DNA of 64,000 nucleotides from PWXP01 sp034005525 (GTDB lineage Bacteria; Planctomycetota; Planctomycetia; Pirellulales; Thermoguttaceae), in assembly GCA_034005525.1 (NCBI GenBank), contig JAVEUP010000001.1, positions 62,001-126,000 of the forward strand, written 5' to 3'. Within the stretch, counting starts at the first letter, position 1, and every line of letters starts with the position of its first letter. Positions 53,292 to 61,399 of this stretch are shown in pieces. The notes under the pieces were generated by a model. It was not told the origin of the DNA. It saw only the letters and a list, made by a program, of their open reading frames with translations, and searched no databases. Both the position numbers and the translations under genes were made by a program.

Positions 53292-54065
53292 ATGCGTGAG
53301 TTCAGACAGTCTTCAATTGGGTTGCTCGTTGTTTGCCTCGCTTTTACAGCAAGCCCGCCGGTGACGGCCGGACTTATCGAAAACGGCAGTTTTGAAGCCG
53401 ATACCGGCGGGAAGTTCGATTCGTGGAACTATACCGATCAGAACTTCGGTCCCACATCCAAAACGGTAGCCAGTGTGTCGACCACGCCGGCGGTCATCGG
53501 AGGAACCAAAAGCGCGAGCCTGGTGCCGGGGACAACCAATGGGGGCTTTCTGTTTCAGACGGTGAGCGCCGCAGGCCTCCCTCATTTTACGATTGATTTC
53601 GACTTCGCCGTATTGCCTGGCACCAGCGGTCGAACTCTCGGCTTGGTGACCAACGATGAATTAGTGAATTTTGCCGTTTATTACGCCGCCAATGGCGCCG
53701 CGGAGCTTCGATTCTATCCCGGTCCCGGCGGCTCGTGGCAGTCAACCGGTTTGTCCGTCAGTACGACGCCGAGCTGGGATCAGACTCCCGTGGTCAACCA
53801 CCTGAAGCTTGAAGGAACGGACTACGGGACGCTAGACGCGTCGTTGACGGCAACGCTTACAGGCGGCGTGGCGGACGGAACGTTCACTTGTACCCCGATT
53901 CTGTCAACTACGAAGCGACTTACAACATTTGGTTTCCAAGGATACTATCGCGATACCGCGTTCCTGGTCGACAACGTGTCCGTCATTCCCGAACCTTGCA
54001 CGTTCATGATGCTTGGCGGAGCACTCGCGGGCCTGCTTTGCTGCACGCGGCGGAGGCGCGGGTAA
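53292..54065 (+). CDS. secreted PEP-CTERM protein (paralogue A)
   Basis: A 257-residue protein. Signal peptide (SSIGLLVVCLAFTASPPVTA) then GLIENGSFEADTGGKFDSWNY, typical of jelly-roll carbohydrate-binding-like domains. The C-terminus is a PEP-CTERM sorting signal (VIPEPCTFMMLGGALAGLL... RRRRG). The protein 130 bases downstream is a clear paralogue (same GPPVTAGLIENG start). Probably anchored or released at the surface by an exosortase system outside this window. Ligand unknown. Confidence 0.85.
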   Translation: MREFRQSSIGLLVVCLAFTASPPVTAGLIENGSFEADTGGKFDSWNYTDQNFGPTSKTVASVSTTPAVIGGTKSASLVPGTTNGGFLFQTVSAAGLPHFTIDFDFAVLPGTSGRTLGLVTNDELVNFAVYYAANGAAELRFYPGPGGSWQSTGLSVSTTPSWDQTPVVNHLKLEGTDYGTLDASLTATLTGGVADGTFTCTPILSTTKRLTTFGFQGYYRDTAFLVDNVSVIPEPCTFMMLGGALAGLLCCTRRRRG

Positions 54066-54194
54066 CCAACGGAAGCGAGAGAATCGAGGAGCTTCTTTAT
54101 TCGTTGACACCGTACCATTCAGGGTGCGAGTTTTTCGGAGTGTTTCCGATATCCGTAAACAGTTGTGGCCGATTCAAGAAAGGGTGATGCTGCT

Positions 54195-54962
54195 ATGTCG
54201 AGATTCGGAGTATTGTCAGTCGTATTGCTCGTTGTTGGCTTCGTAATTGCCACAGGTCCGCCGGTGACGGCCGGACTCATTGAGAACGGCGCTTTCGAAT
54301 CGGTTACCGGTGGAACGTTCGATTCGTGGAACTACCTTCCCGCCACTGCCGGCGGATCGGTAGCCAGCGAGTCGGCAGCGCCGGCGGTTCTCGACGGGAA
54401 CTATAGCGCGAGGATCGTGTCGGGAAATTTGCAGGGTGGCCGGCTGTGGCAGGAGCTTGGCGGAGTCGCGTGGCGCAACTTCGCTTGGAGCCTAGACTTT
54501 GCCGTGACCGACGCGGGTGCCGCGAGCGACAGGTCGCTCTGCATTCTTACCTATTCGGGTACGATGAGCCCGACCAACCCAAGCGAAAACAATGTGGACT
54601 CCATCCGTGTGAACGGCGATGGCAAGCTGCAGTTTTTCAAAGGTGGTAGCTGGACGAACGTGGGAGACGTCATAATGAGTGACGATCTTGATAATCCGAT
54701 GTTGAATACGCTGCAGTTTGTGGGCGAGAATTACGGCACAGCCGCCCAAAAGTTTACCATGATTCTTAATGGAGGCACGCCGTACGTTAATACGGGCTAC
54801 GTTAACAACGGCATGGTGAAATACTTTTCCGTTGCCGGGCACGTCTCCTCCGTCGACTACCTGGTCGACAACGTATCCTTTGTTCCGGAGCCTTCCTCGG
54901 TTGTGTTCCTTTCAATGGCGCTCGCGGGTCTGCTGGCCTGCACGCGGCGGAGGCGGGCATAA
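54195..54962 (+). CDS. secreted PEP-CTERM protein (paralogue B)
   Basis: A 255-residue protein. Signal peptide (FGVLSVVLLVVGFVIATGPPVTA), GLIENGAFESVTGGTFDSWNY, and a beta-sandwich body (RNFAWSLDFAVTD, LDNPMLNTLQFVGENYG). PEP-CTERM end FVPEPSSVVFLSMALAGLLACT followed by RRRRA. The ATG is 10 residues inside the longest frame, chosen for the signal peptide and the AGAAAGGG-like region upstream. Tandem duplicate of the preceding gene. Confidence 0.85.
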   Translation: MSRFGVLSVVLLVVGFVIATGPPVTAGLIENGAFESVTGGTFDSWNYLPATAGGSVASESAAPAVLDGNYSARIVSGNLQGGRLWQELGGVAWRNFAWSLDFAVTDAGAASDRSLCILTYSGTMSPTNPSENNVDSIRVNGDGKLQFFKGGSWTNVGDVIMSDDLDNPMLNTLQFVGENYGTAAQKFTMILNGGTPYVNTGYVNNGMVKYFSVAGHVSSVDYLVDNVSFVPEPSSVVFLSMALAGLLACTRRRRA

Positions 54963-54983
54963 CCAGCGAAAGGGAGGGAACCG

Positions 54984-55901
54984 ATGTGCTACCGCAATCG
55001 CAAAACACGGATCGCAAAGGGTCTCGGTTTTACGTTGGTCGAGTTGCTTGTGGTCATTGCCATCATCGGCATTTTGATTGCGCTGCTGTTGCCGGCGGTG
55101 CAAGCGGCGCGTGAGGCGGCACGCCGGATGCAGTGCAGCAACAACATGCGGCAGATAGGGCTGGCAATGCACAACTACGCCTCCGCTTGGCGGGAGTATT
55201 TCCCGACGGGCAATACCGGCGAGTTGGATCGCTGGAAGCCCGGGCTCTGGACGCTCCTGCTCCCCTATCTAGAACAGCAGCCTCTGTACGACCGGCTTGA
55301 CGTGACCGGCGCGACCGACACGATTGACGACGAGGACAACAAGTACACGGTCATTCCGATGTACATATGCCCCTCCTGGCCCCATCCCGCCGTCTACCGC
55401 AACATGTCGCCCCGTTGGATCAACGGGGCAATGGTCACGTATCGAGGTACCTGCGGGGCGTATCCCACCGTAAAACCCTACACGCAGTTAACGGATGGGA
55501 ACTGTCCGCACAACGGCATGTTCGGGATGAACTGGGCGCGCCGAATGGCCGACGTGACCGACGGCCTGAGCAACACCATCGCCATGGGCGAGTTCGTGCA
55601 GATGGACCGGACGGGCACTTACGCATCGCCTCCGGGCAACGTCCGGCCGTGGCTTCTGGGATCCAGTTGGACTATGGGCATGTATGGCTGCATGGTCGTA
55701 GAGTACCCGATTAATGCCGACGTAGACCGCTTCGGCGAGGGCATCCCGGGCCACTGGCTTCCCATGGGCAGCCATCATGCCGGAGGAATGAACGCGCTGG
55801 TTGCCGACGGCAGCATGACGTTCCTGTCCGACAGCATCAACCTGGAAATGTACCGGCAGTTGTGTACCGTGAACGGTGGGGAGCCGGTCAGCGTGCCGTG
55901 A
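54984..55901 (+). CDS. DUF1559 family prepilin-like protein
   Basis: A 305-residue protein. The class III prepilin start (KGLG before FTLVELLVVIAIIGILIALL) and AREAARRMQCSNNMRQIGLAMHNY are diagnostic. The C-terminal part has HHAGGMNALVADGSMTFLSDSI. AAGGGAGG lies 6 bases before ATG 54984. It sits after the two PEP-CTERM paralogues and before a lipoprotein, the common planctomycete arrangement. Confidence 0.94.
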   Translation: MCYRNRKTRIAKGLGFTLVELLVVIAIIGILIALLLPAVQAAREAARRMQCSNNMRQIGLAMHNYASAWREYFPTGNTGELDRWKPGLWTLLLPYLEQQPLYDRLDVTGATDTIDDEDNKYTVIPMYICPSWPHPAVYRNMSPRWINGAMVTYRGTCGAYPTVKPYTQLTDGNCPHNGMFGMNWARRMADVTDGLSNTIAMGEFVQMDRTGTYASPPGNVRPWLLGSSWTMGMYGCMVVEYPINADVDRFGEGIPGHWLPMGSHHAGGMNALVADGSMTFLSDSINLEMYRQLCTVNGGEPVSVP

Positions 55902-55959
55902 GGTCTAAGCAATATGAATGTCCGGCTGCGGTTTGACGTCGTGTATATGGCGGTGCTTT

Positions 55960-56087
55960 GCAGGTGCAGGAAAGGACTTGCAGTTGAACTCGGGACCGGT
56001 CCTGCTGGAGTCCCGGCTCTAGCCGGCTGGAAAAGCCGCCTAAAGGCGGGACTCCAGCTTGCTGTAAGTCCATTCCTGCACCCGTGC
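55960..56087. repeat. nested palindromic element
   Basis: Outer arms 55960-55983 (GCAGGTGCAGGAAAGGACTTG) and 56062-56087 pair closely with small gaps. Inner arms 56005-56015 (CTGGAGTCCCG) and 56047-56057 (CGGGACTCCAG) pair perfectly. It lies between the DUF1559 and lipoprotein genes and is likely a dispersed intergenic hairpin. Confidence 0.55.
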
Positions 56088-56149
56088 TTTGTTGTATGGA
56101 AACAGCTTTTGAATTGCGAAGCCAATCCGTTGATACTCTGGTGAGAGCC

Positions 56150-56620
56150 ATGCAAACATCCAATAAGTGGTTACTGCTCGGGCAAGACTGCCCGATTTGC
56201 GTCTTTCTGGCGACGATGATGCTGCTCGTGGCCGCAATGACATGGGCTGGTTGCGGCAGAAGCGACCGCGAACTGACGCCTTTAACCGGCAAGGTGCTGT
56301 ACGAGGGTGAACCGCTACGGTTCGGTTCGGTGATATTCGAGCACGAGTACGGCCAACCGGCTACCGCCGCCATCCAGCCCGACGGCGCCTTTGTGTTGGC
56401 CACGCGCGGCGAGGCAGCGGGGACTGTTGTGGGCACGAGGCGCGTTCGGGTGGCGTGCTACGAGGGGCAGGATCCCGCCAGGAGGTCCGATCCCGACGGA
56501 GGAGGTGAACTTGGACGATCATTGATTCCCGAAAGGTATACGTCCTTCGCGACGAGTGGCCTTACGGTCGAGGTTCGTCCTGGAACCAACGAACCTGTTA
56601 TGTTGAACTTGACAAAATAA
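56150..56620 (+). CDS. lipoprotein beside DUF1559 gene
   Basis: A 156-residue protein. A hydrophobic segment (FLATMMLLVAAMTWAGCG) ends in a lipobox-like AGC. The mature part LTPLTGKVLYEGEPLRFGSV, AAIQPDGAFVLATRGE, and the ending YTSFATSGLTVEVRPG resemble the carboxypeptidase-regulatory-like lipoproteins that accompany DUF1559 proteins. The leader before the helix is long (~24 residues), so a later start is possible. It lies 10 bases before the cytochrome pseudogene. Confidence 0.72.
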   Translation: MQTSNKWLLLGQDCPICVFLATMMLLVAAMTWAGCGRSDRELTPLTGKVLYEGEPLRFGSVIFEHEYGQPATAAIQPDGAFVLATRGEAAGTVVGTRRVRVACYEGQDPARRSDPDGGGELGRSLIPERYTSFATSGLTVEVRPGTNEPVMLNLTK

Positions 56621-56630
56621 AGGGCATCCC

Positions 56631-59309
56631 ATGCACTGCGCACTCCAATCCTTCAGCGTTCTGATACTGTTGAGCGCATGCGCTTTCTCTCAGCAGTACA
56701 CGGAGGAAGACATTCAGAGGCGGCATACCACCTCGTATCCGATATCGCGCCTTCACCGCGACTGGGTTTATCAGGATCATGGCCTCAACAGCGCCGAATG
56801 TTTTGTCGCGGCGGATGACAACCGCGTGGAACAGGCCATGGTCCGCAAGGTGCTTGCTGAATTGAAGGTGCGGGGCGTTGTCGCCGAGGGGCTGGACGAG
56901 TCGCTTGCAGCTCTGGTGGAAGGCCGGAAACCGGGCAACGATCCCGCGTGGAAGGAGCTGTATTTCAAGGCGTGCGAAATACGTCGCACGGAACGCTTGA
57001 GGGCCTTTGACCGTCACCCCCGCCAGTTCGTGTACGCGAAGCACTTCGTGTTCGGCGATTGCCAAGCGATGTTTGCCATGACCGATCATCTCACGGATGC
57101 GATTTTTCGCGAATGCGGTCGGGATTATCGCATGAACTCGCAGCTTTGCATGATGACCATTCACGAGGACGGGACGGTTTCCACCGAGGTTCTTCTCGAC
57201 TGCCCTGAAGGAGTCGTGCGCGATCCGAGTCTCTCGTACGACGGCAAGACGTTGGCATTCTCAATGCGTCGCACCGACCACGACGGGGACGACGATTTCC
57301 ACCTCTACACCATGAACCTGGCCGACCGGAGCGTCCGCCAGATCACGTCCGGGGCCGGAACGGCCGACATGGAGCCGGAGTGGCTGCCCGACGGCCAGTT
57401 GATCTTCACGTCCACCCGGTGCGTCTTCTCGGCTCCGTGCTGGTGGTCCAGCGTGTGCAATCTCTATACGTGCGATGCGGAAGGGCGCTACATCCGCCGC
57501 CTGGCCGTCGACCACGGCCATACCGTGTTTCCCCGGCTGATGCAGGACGGCCGAGTCATCTACACCCGCTGGGAATACTCCGATCGGTCGGCCGGCTACC
57601 TGCACAGCCTCTTCGTGATGAATCCGGACGGCACGAACCAAACCGAGTTCTACGGGAACAACTCGCAGTTCCCGGCGGCGTTGCTCCATGCCCGAAGCGT
57701 GCCGAACTCGACTATGGTCATCGCAATCTCCGGTGCGCACCACATCGACCAGCGCGGCAAACTGGTCATGATCGACCGGAGGGAGGGGGCCCAAGCCGGT
57801 TTCGGGGTGACCTACCTTGCTCCGGAAAGAGAGTATCCTTACCAGGAAAGCCTGGGGACCAGCGGCAGCATCGTCCATGACACCGGAGGGGAGCAGTTCC
57901 AGTACCCCTATCCACTCGATGAAGACAACTAAGTCGTCTCCTATTCGCCCGAGGGTGGTCCGGTGCGCGGACTCAAGGGGATCAAGGACGGCCCGTCGGG
58001 CAGCCCGGCATTCGGCATCTACTGGATGCATCGCAACGGGCAGCGGGAACTGCTGATCTACGATCCGGTGATCTCCTCCGGCCAGCACGTACCGCTCACC
58101 CACCCGCATCAGCCTTTTCAGCGGACTTCGACGGTGGACGAACGCCGTACGACCGGTCAGTTTTACGTTCAGGACATCTACTACGGCCCCGGCCTGGAAG
58201 GCGTCACGCGGGGTACAGTGAAGAAGGTGCGCGTGGTCGGGCTGGAGTATCGAGCCAAGGGTACGGTGGCATTGGGGTTGCATCCGTGGGGCGGACACCA
58301 AAATACGCCTTGTGCGATCAACAACGGCAGCTACGACGTGAAACACGTCTTGGGCACGGTCGACGTCGAAGAAGATGGTAGCTGCTTCTTCGAGGTCCCT
58401 TCGCGCGTGCCCGTCTTCTTCCAGATGTTGGACGGAAACGGCCGCATGGTGCAGAACATGCGAAGTTGGACCATGGTGATGCCGGGCGAGACGCTTTCCT
58501 GCGTTGGGTGCCATGAGGACAAAAATACGACGTATATGGACCAGCAGCCGGTGACGCTCGCATTGAAGAAACGGCCGCAGAGGCTCCAACCCTTCTTTGC
58601 ACAAGGCGATGAGCCGGTCCGGGAAATGGAGCGTTTCCTGACCGATCCGGAGAAGCGCGCCATGGAGTACCTTGGCACGAACGCGCCCCAGGCGATGGAC
58701 GTGCCGGGCGGCTTCAGTTATACGCGAGAAGTCCAGCCCATTTGGGACAAACACTGCATCCAGTGCCACGCAGGCGATAAGAATCCGGAGAAGAAGGATG
58801 TTCCTCTCAGCCTGTTGGGCGATTATCGACCGATTACGAACGAGGAAATCTATGGCCGGGCAAAATGGCGGTTGACGCACCGGGGCTATGAGAACAGCAC
58901 GAAGGGGCACCCGGGGCGAGCGTTCAGTGAGTCGTATATCGACCTGACCGACTTCGGGTACAACGCGAAGATCCCGCCGGCCGGGATCGGCACGAAAGCC
59001 GACGTGCGCGTCGACAAGGTCTATCTTGCGTACTTCGACGGCAAACCGGAGAACGTTCCAAACCCCGACGCCGTCGGCTATAGTGCCGATGAGTATGCAG
59101 GCAACGGCATCATCAACTGGCTGCACGTTTCCAGCGTTCCCGCCATGCTCCCGCCGTACGCCTACGGCTCGACGTCGAGCTTGAGGTTCATGGCAAAGAC
59201 TTGGATGGCCCCGCACCCCAAGCCAGCCCCTGAAGCGAGGCGGGTGGAAGGGCGCTGCCCCAACGGCGGTGGCCCGACCCCACTTCCACCGACGGGGCGA
59301 AGCCGGTAG
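56631..59309 (+). pseudogene. hydrazine-synthase-alpha-like c-type cytochrome, broken by in-frame stop and truncated
   Basis: One frame runs 56631-59309 but has TAA at 57930-57932 (PLDEDN, stop, VVSYSPEGG), where homologues continue without interruption. Before the stop are a lipoprotein-type signal (VLILLSACAFS) and a TolB-like propeller with the HzsA-middle-domain pattern (CWWSSVCNLYTC, VIYTRWEYSDRSAG, LFVMNPDGTNQTEFYGNN). After it are two haem motifs, CVGCH (58500-58514) and CIQCH (58755-58769). Family members normally extend ~100 residues past PYAYGS; here the text after about 59175 turns into Pro/Arg-rich repeat-like sequence. Nonsense mutation plus C-terminal loss means it is probably inactive, unless the stop is a sequencing error. 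Confidence 0.75.
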
Positions 59310-59365
59310 GCTAAGGGCTGTTTTGGGCTGCGACACCGTGCAACTCGACCGCGGAGGGCTGGGTT

Positions 59366-60259
59366 ATGGCGAAGGATAAATCCAAGAGCGACAAGAAATC
59401 GAGCGGAGCCGAAATGCCACCGGAAGCATCGAGCAATCGCGCGTCGCCTGCCTACCTCGAACCCCGCAAGGCCCGCAATCGGCCGAAATTGAAGCGAAAG
59501 GAGTATGAACGCGAACTGGAGAAGCTCCAGATCGAGCTGGTGAAGCTCCAGTACTGGATCAAGCAGAAGGGCTTGAAGGTGGTGGTCATCTTCGAGGGCC
59601 GCGACGCCGCCGGCAAGGGCGGCGTGATCAAACGCATCACCTACCGGCTGAACCCGCGAATTACCCACGTGGTCGCCCTGGCAACCCCTACCGAGCGCGA
59701 GAAGACCCAGTGGTACTTCCAACGGTACGTGGCCCACTTGCCGGCGGCGGGTGAAATGGCGCTGTTCGACCGGTCGTGGTACAACCGGGCCGGCGTCGAG
59801 CGGGTGATGGGTTACTGCACCGATGAGGAATACGAGGAGTTCATGCGTTCCTGCCCCGAGTTCGAACGCATGCTGCTCCGCAGCGGCATCCGGCTTGTCA
59901 AATACTGGTTCAGCGTCAGCGACGAGATGCAGGAGCACCGCTTCCAGAAACGGAACACCGACCCGCTGCGCCGCTGGAAGCTCAGCCCGATGGACCTCGA
60001 AGCGCGTGCCCGGTGGATCGACTACTCGCGGGCGAAGGACGAGATGTTCAAGTACACCGACCTGAAGCAGGCCCCGTGGTACGTGGTCGACGCCGACGAC
60101 AAGCGCCGCGCGCGGCTAAACTGCATCCACCACCTGCTCAGCCTGTTCGAGTACCAGGACCTGACGCCTCCGCCGCTCGAATTGCCCGCCCGGCAGGAAG
60201 ACGGCGCCTACATCCGCCCGCCGATCACCGACCAGACGATCGTGCCGGAAAGATATTGA
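59366..60259 (+). CDS. ppk2: polyphosphate kinase 2 family protein
   Basis: A 297-residue kinase moving phosphate between polyphosphate and nucleotides. Walker A GRDAAGKGG at residues 78-86 (VVVIFEGRDAAGKGGVI), lid/Walker B FDRSWYNRAGVERVMG, VKYWFSVSDEMQEHRF, and PWYVVDADDKRRARLN are all present. The N-terminal 40 residues are Lys/Ser/Pro-rich and disordered. One-domain (class I-type) length. Which direction and nucleotide it favours cannot be read from the sequence. GGAGGG is in the upstream region of ATG 59366. It is convergent with the ATP-grasp gene; the two stops are adjacent. Confidence 0.93.
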   Translation: MAKDKSKSDKKSSGAEMPPEASSNRASPAYLEPRKARNRPKLKRKEYERELEKLQIELVKLQYWIKQKGLKVVVIFEGRDAAGKGGVIKRITYRLNPRITHVVALATPTEREKTQWYFQRYVAHLPAAGEMALFDRSWYNRAGVERVMGYCTDEEYEEFMRSCPEFERMLLRSGIRLVKYWFSVSDEMQEHRFQKRNTDPLRRWKLSPMDLEARARWIDYSRAKDEMFKYTDLKQAPWYVVDADDKRRARLNCIHHLLSLFEYQDLTPPPLELPARQEDGAYIRPPITDQTIVPERY

Positions 60260-61303
60260 CTACAGCGTGGCCATATCAACATTGTTGAAGTCGCGGCGGT
60301 AGTAGCCCATGTACTGGACTTTGCTCTCCATGGCGGCGATGACGGCGTGGGTGAAGTTGACGTTCTCGAAGGTTTGCGCGCTGCCGAGCCCGCCGGGCGT
60401 GAATACGTTGATTTCCATGAGCTTGTCGCCAACGATGTCGAGCCCGACGAGGAACATGCCGTCTTCGACGAGTTTGGGCCGGACGATTTCGGCGATTTGC
60501 AGCGCGCGGCTGTCGATGACCGCCTGGGCCTTGTGCCCGCCTGCGTGAATGTTGCTGCGGATGTCTTCGCCGGCGCGCTGGCGCCGGAACGCGGCGTAAC
60601 GGCCCTTGTACCGTAGCGGCTGGCCGTTCATCATGAACAGGCGAGTGTCGCCCTCGATGGCGGCGGGCAGGTACTCCTGGGCAATCACATAGCCGTCGCG
60701 CGCGATGGCGTCGATCATCTGGTTCAGGTTGCCCAGGTCGTTCTGGCGGATCAGGAACACGCCCTCGCCTCCGGAGCCCTGGAGCGGCTTGATAACGATA
60801 TCGCCGATTTCGCGCGCCAGGGCGCGAATTTCGCTCCGGTCGCGCGTGATGAGCGTTCTGGGGCGGACCTCTTCCGGGAAGAGCTGAAAGTACATCTTGG
60901 TCATGGCCTTCGCCAAGCCGTCGGGGTCGTTCAGCACCACCACGCCGCGGCGCAAGGCCGCGCGGCCGAACATGATGCCGGCGGTCGTGGCCCAGGGGCG
61001 CTTGATGCGGTCCTCGGCCGGATCGTTCCGCAGCATGAGCACGTCGAGATCGTCGACGGTGATGCGTTCGACGCGCGCCTTCGGGCCCTGCAACTCGGCC
61101 AAAAAGGTCTTGTTCGACTTGTAGTTGTTCTTCGGGGGCCTTCTGGCGCGGGCGCGCACCGACCCGTCGAGGTCGAACGCCAGATCGCCCACCCCCATGT
61201 GCCATGCCTCATGGCCGCGGTTGATCGCCGTCATGGCAAGACGCGTTGTCGTATAGCCGGCCTGCTCGGTTTGGACGTCGTTGACAATGAACCCAATTCT
61301 CAT
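60260..61303 (-). CDS. glutathione-synthetase-like ATP-grasp enzyme
   Basis: A 347-residue ATP-grasp ligase. Opening RIGFIVNDVQTEQAGYTT, central VLMLRNDPAEDR, ATP-grasp segments IVIKPLQGSGGEGVFLI, VIAQEYLPAAIEGDTRLFMMNGQ, and C-terminal LVGLDIVGDKLMEINVFTPGGL match the GshB-like group. The gene AAGGAAA-ATG start is well supported. It follows a DUF1704 gene and N-formylglutamate amidohydrolase on the same strand, a cluster that recurs in bacteria. The ligated substrates are not known; a glutamate-containing peptide is a reasonable guess from the amidohydrolase neighbour. Confidence 0.85.
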   Translation of the reverse strand: MRIGFIVNDVQTEQAGYTTTRLAMTAINRGHEAWHMGVGDLAFDLDGSVRARARRPPKNNYKSNKTFLAELQGPKARVERITVDDLDVLMLRNDPAEDRIKRPWATTAGIMFGRAALRRGVVVLNDPDGLAKAMTKMYFQLFPEEVRPRTLITRDRSEIRALAREIGDIVIKPLQGSGGEGVFLIRQNDLGNLNQMIDAIARDGYVIAQEYLPAAIEGDTRLFMMNGQPLRYKGRYAAFRRQRAGEDIRSNIHAGGHKAQAVIDSRALQIAEIVRPKLVEDGMFLVGLDIVGDKLMEINVFTPGGLGSAQTFENVNFTHAVIAAMESKVQYMGYYRRDFNNVDMATL

Positions 61304-61331
61304 CGTGATTTCCTTCGAGGGAACCGTAGTA

Positions 61332-61399
61332 GGCCCCGCGAGCCGAGCGGGGCTTGGTGCAAGCCATGTGTATCGGTGTGCCGCTCGGCTCGCGGCGCC
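61332..61399. repeat. palindrome GGCGCCGCGAGCCGAGCGG
   Basis: Arms 61332-61350 and 61381-61399 are 19 bases with one mismatch. The right arm reaches the stop codon of the DUF1704 gene. It separates that gene from the ATP-grasp gene and may partly terminate transcription, or be a dispersed intergenic repeat. Confidence 0.6.

Noticed and set aside
56631..57932. Reading 56631-57932 as a complete shorter protein
   Set aside because: The same frame resumes immediately after the stop with family sequence and both haem motifs, so the short product is a truncation.
57261..59336. 691-codon open frame on the minus strand opposite the cytochrome pseudogene
   Set aside because: The plus strand has conserved propeller text and two CxxCH motifs; the minus translation has no family signal. 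It stays open because of GC-rich codon bias.
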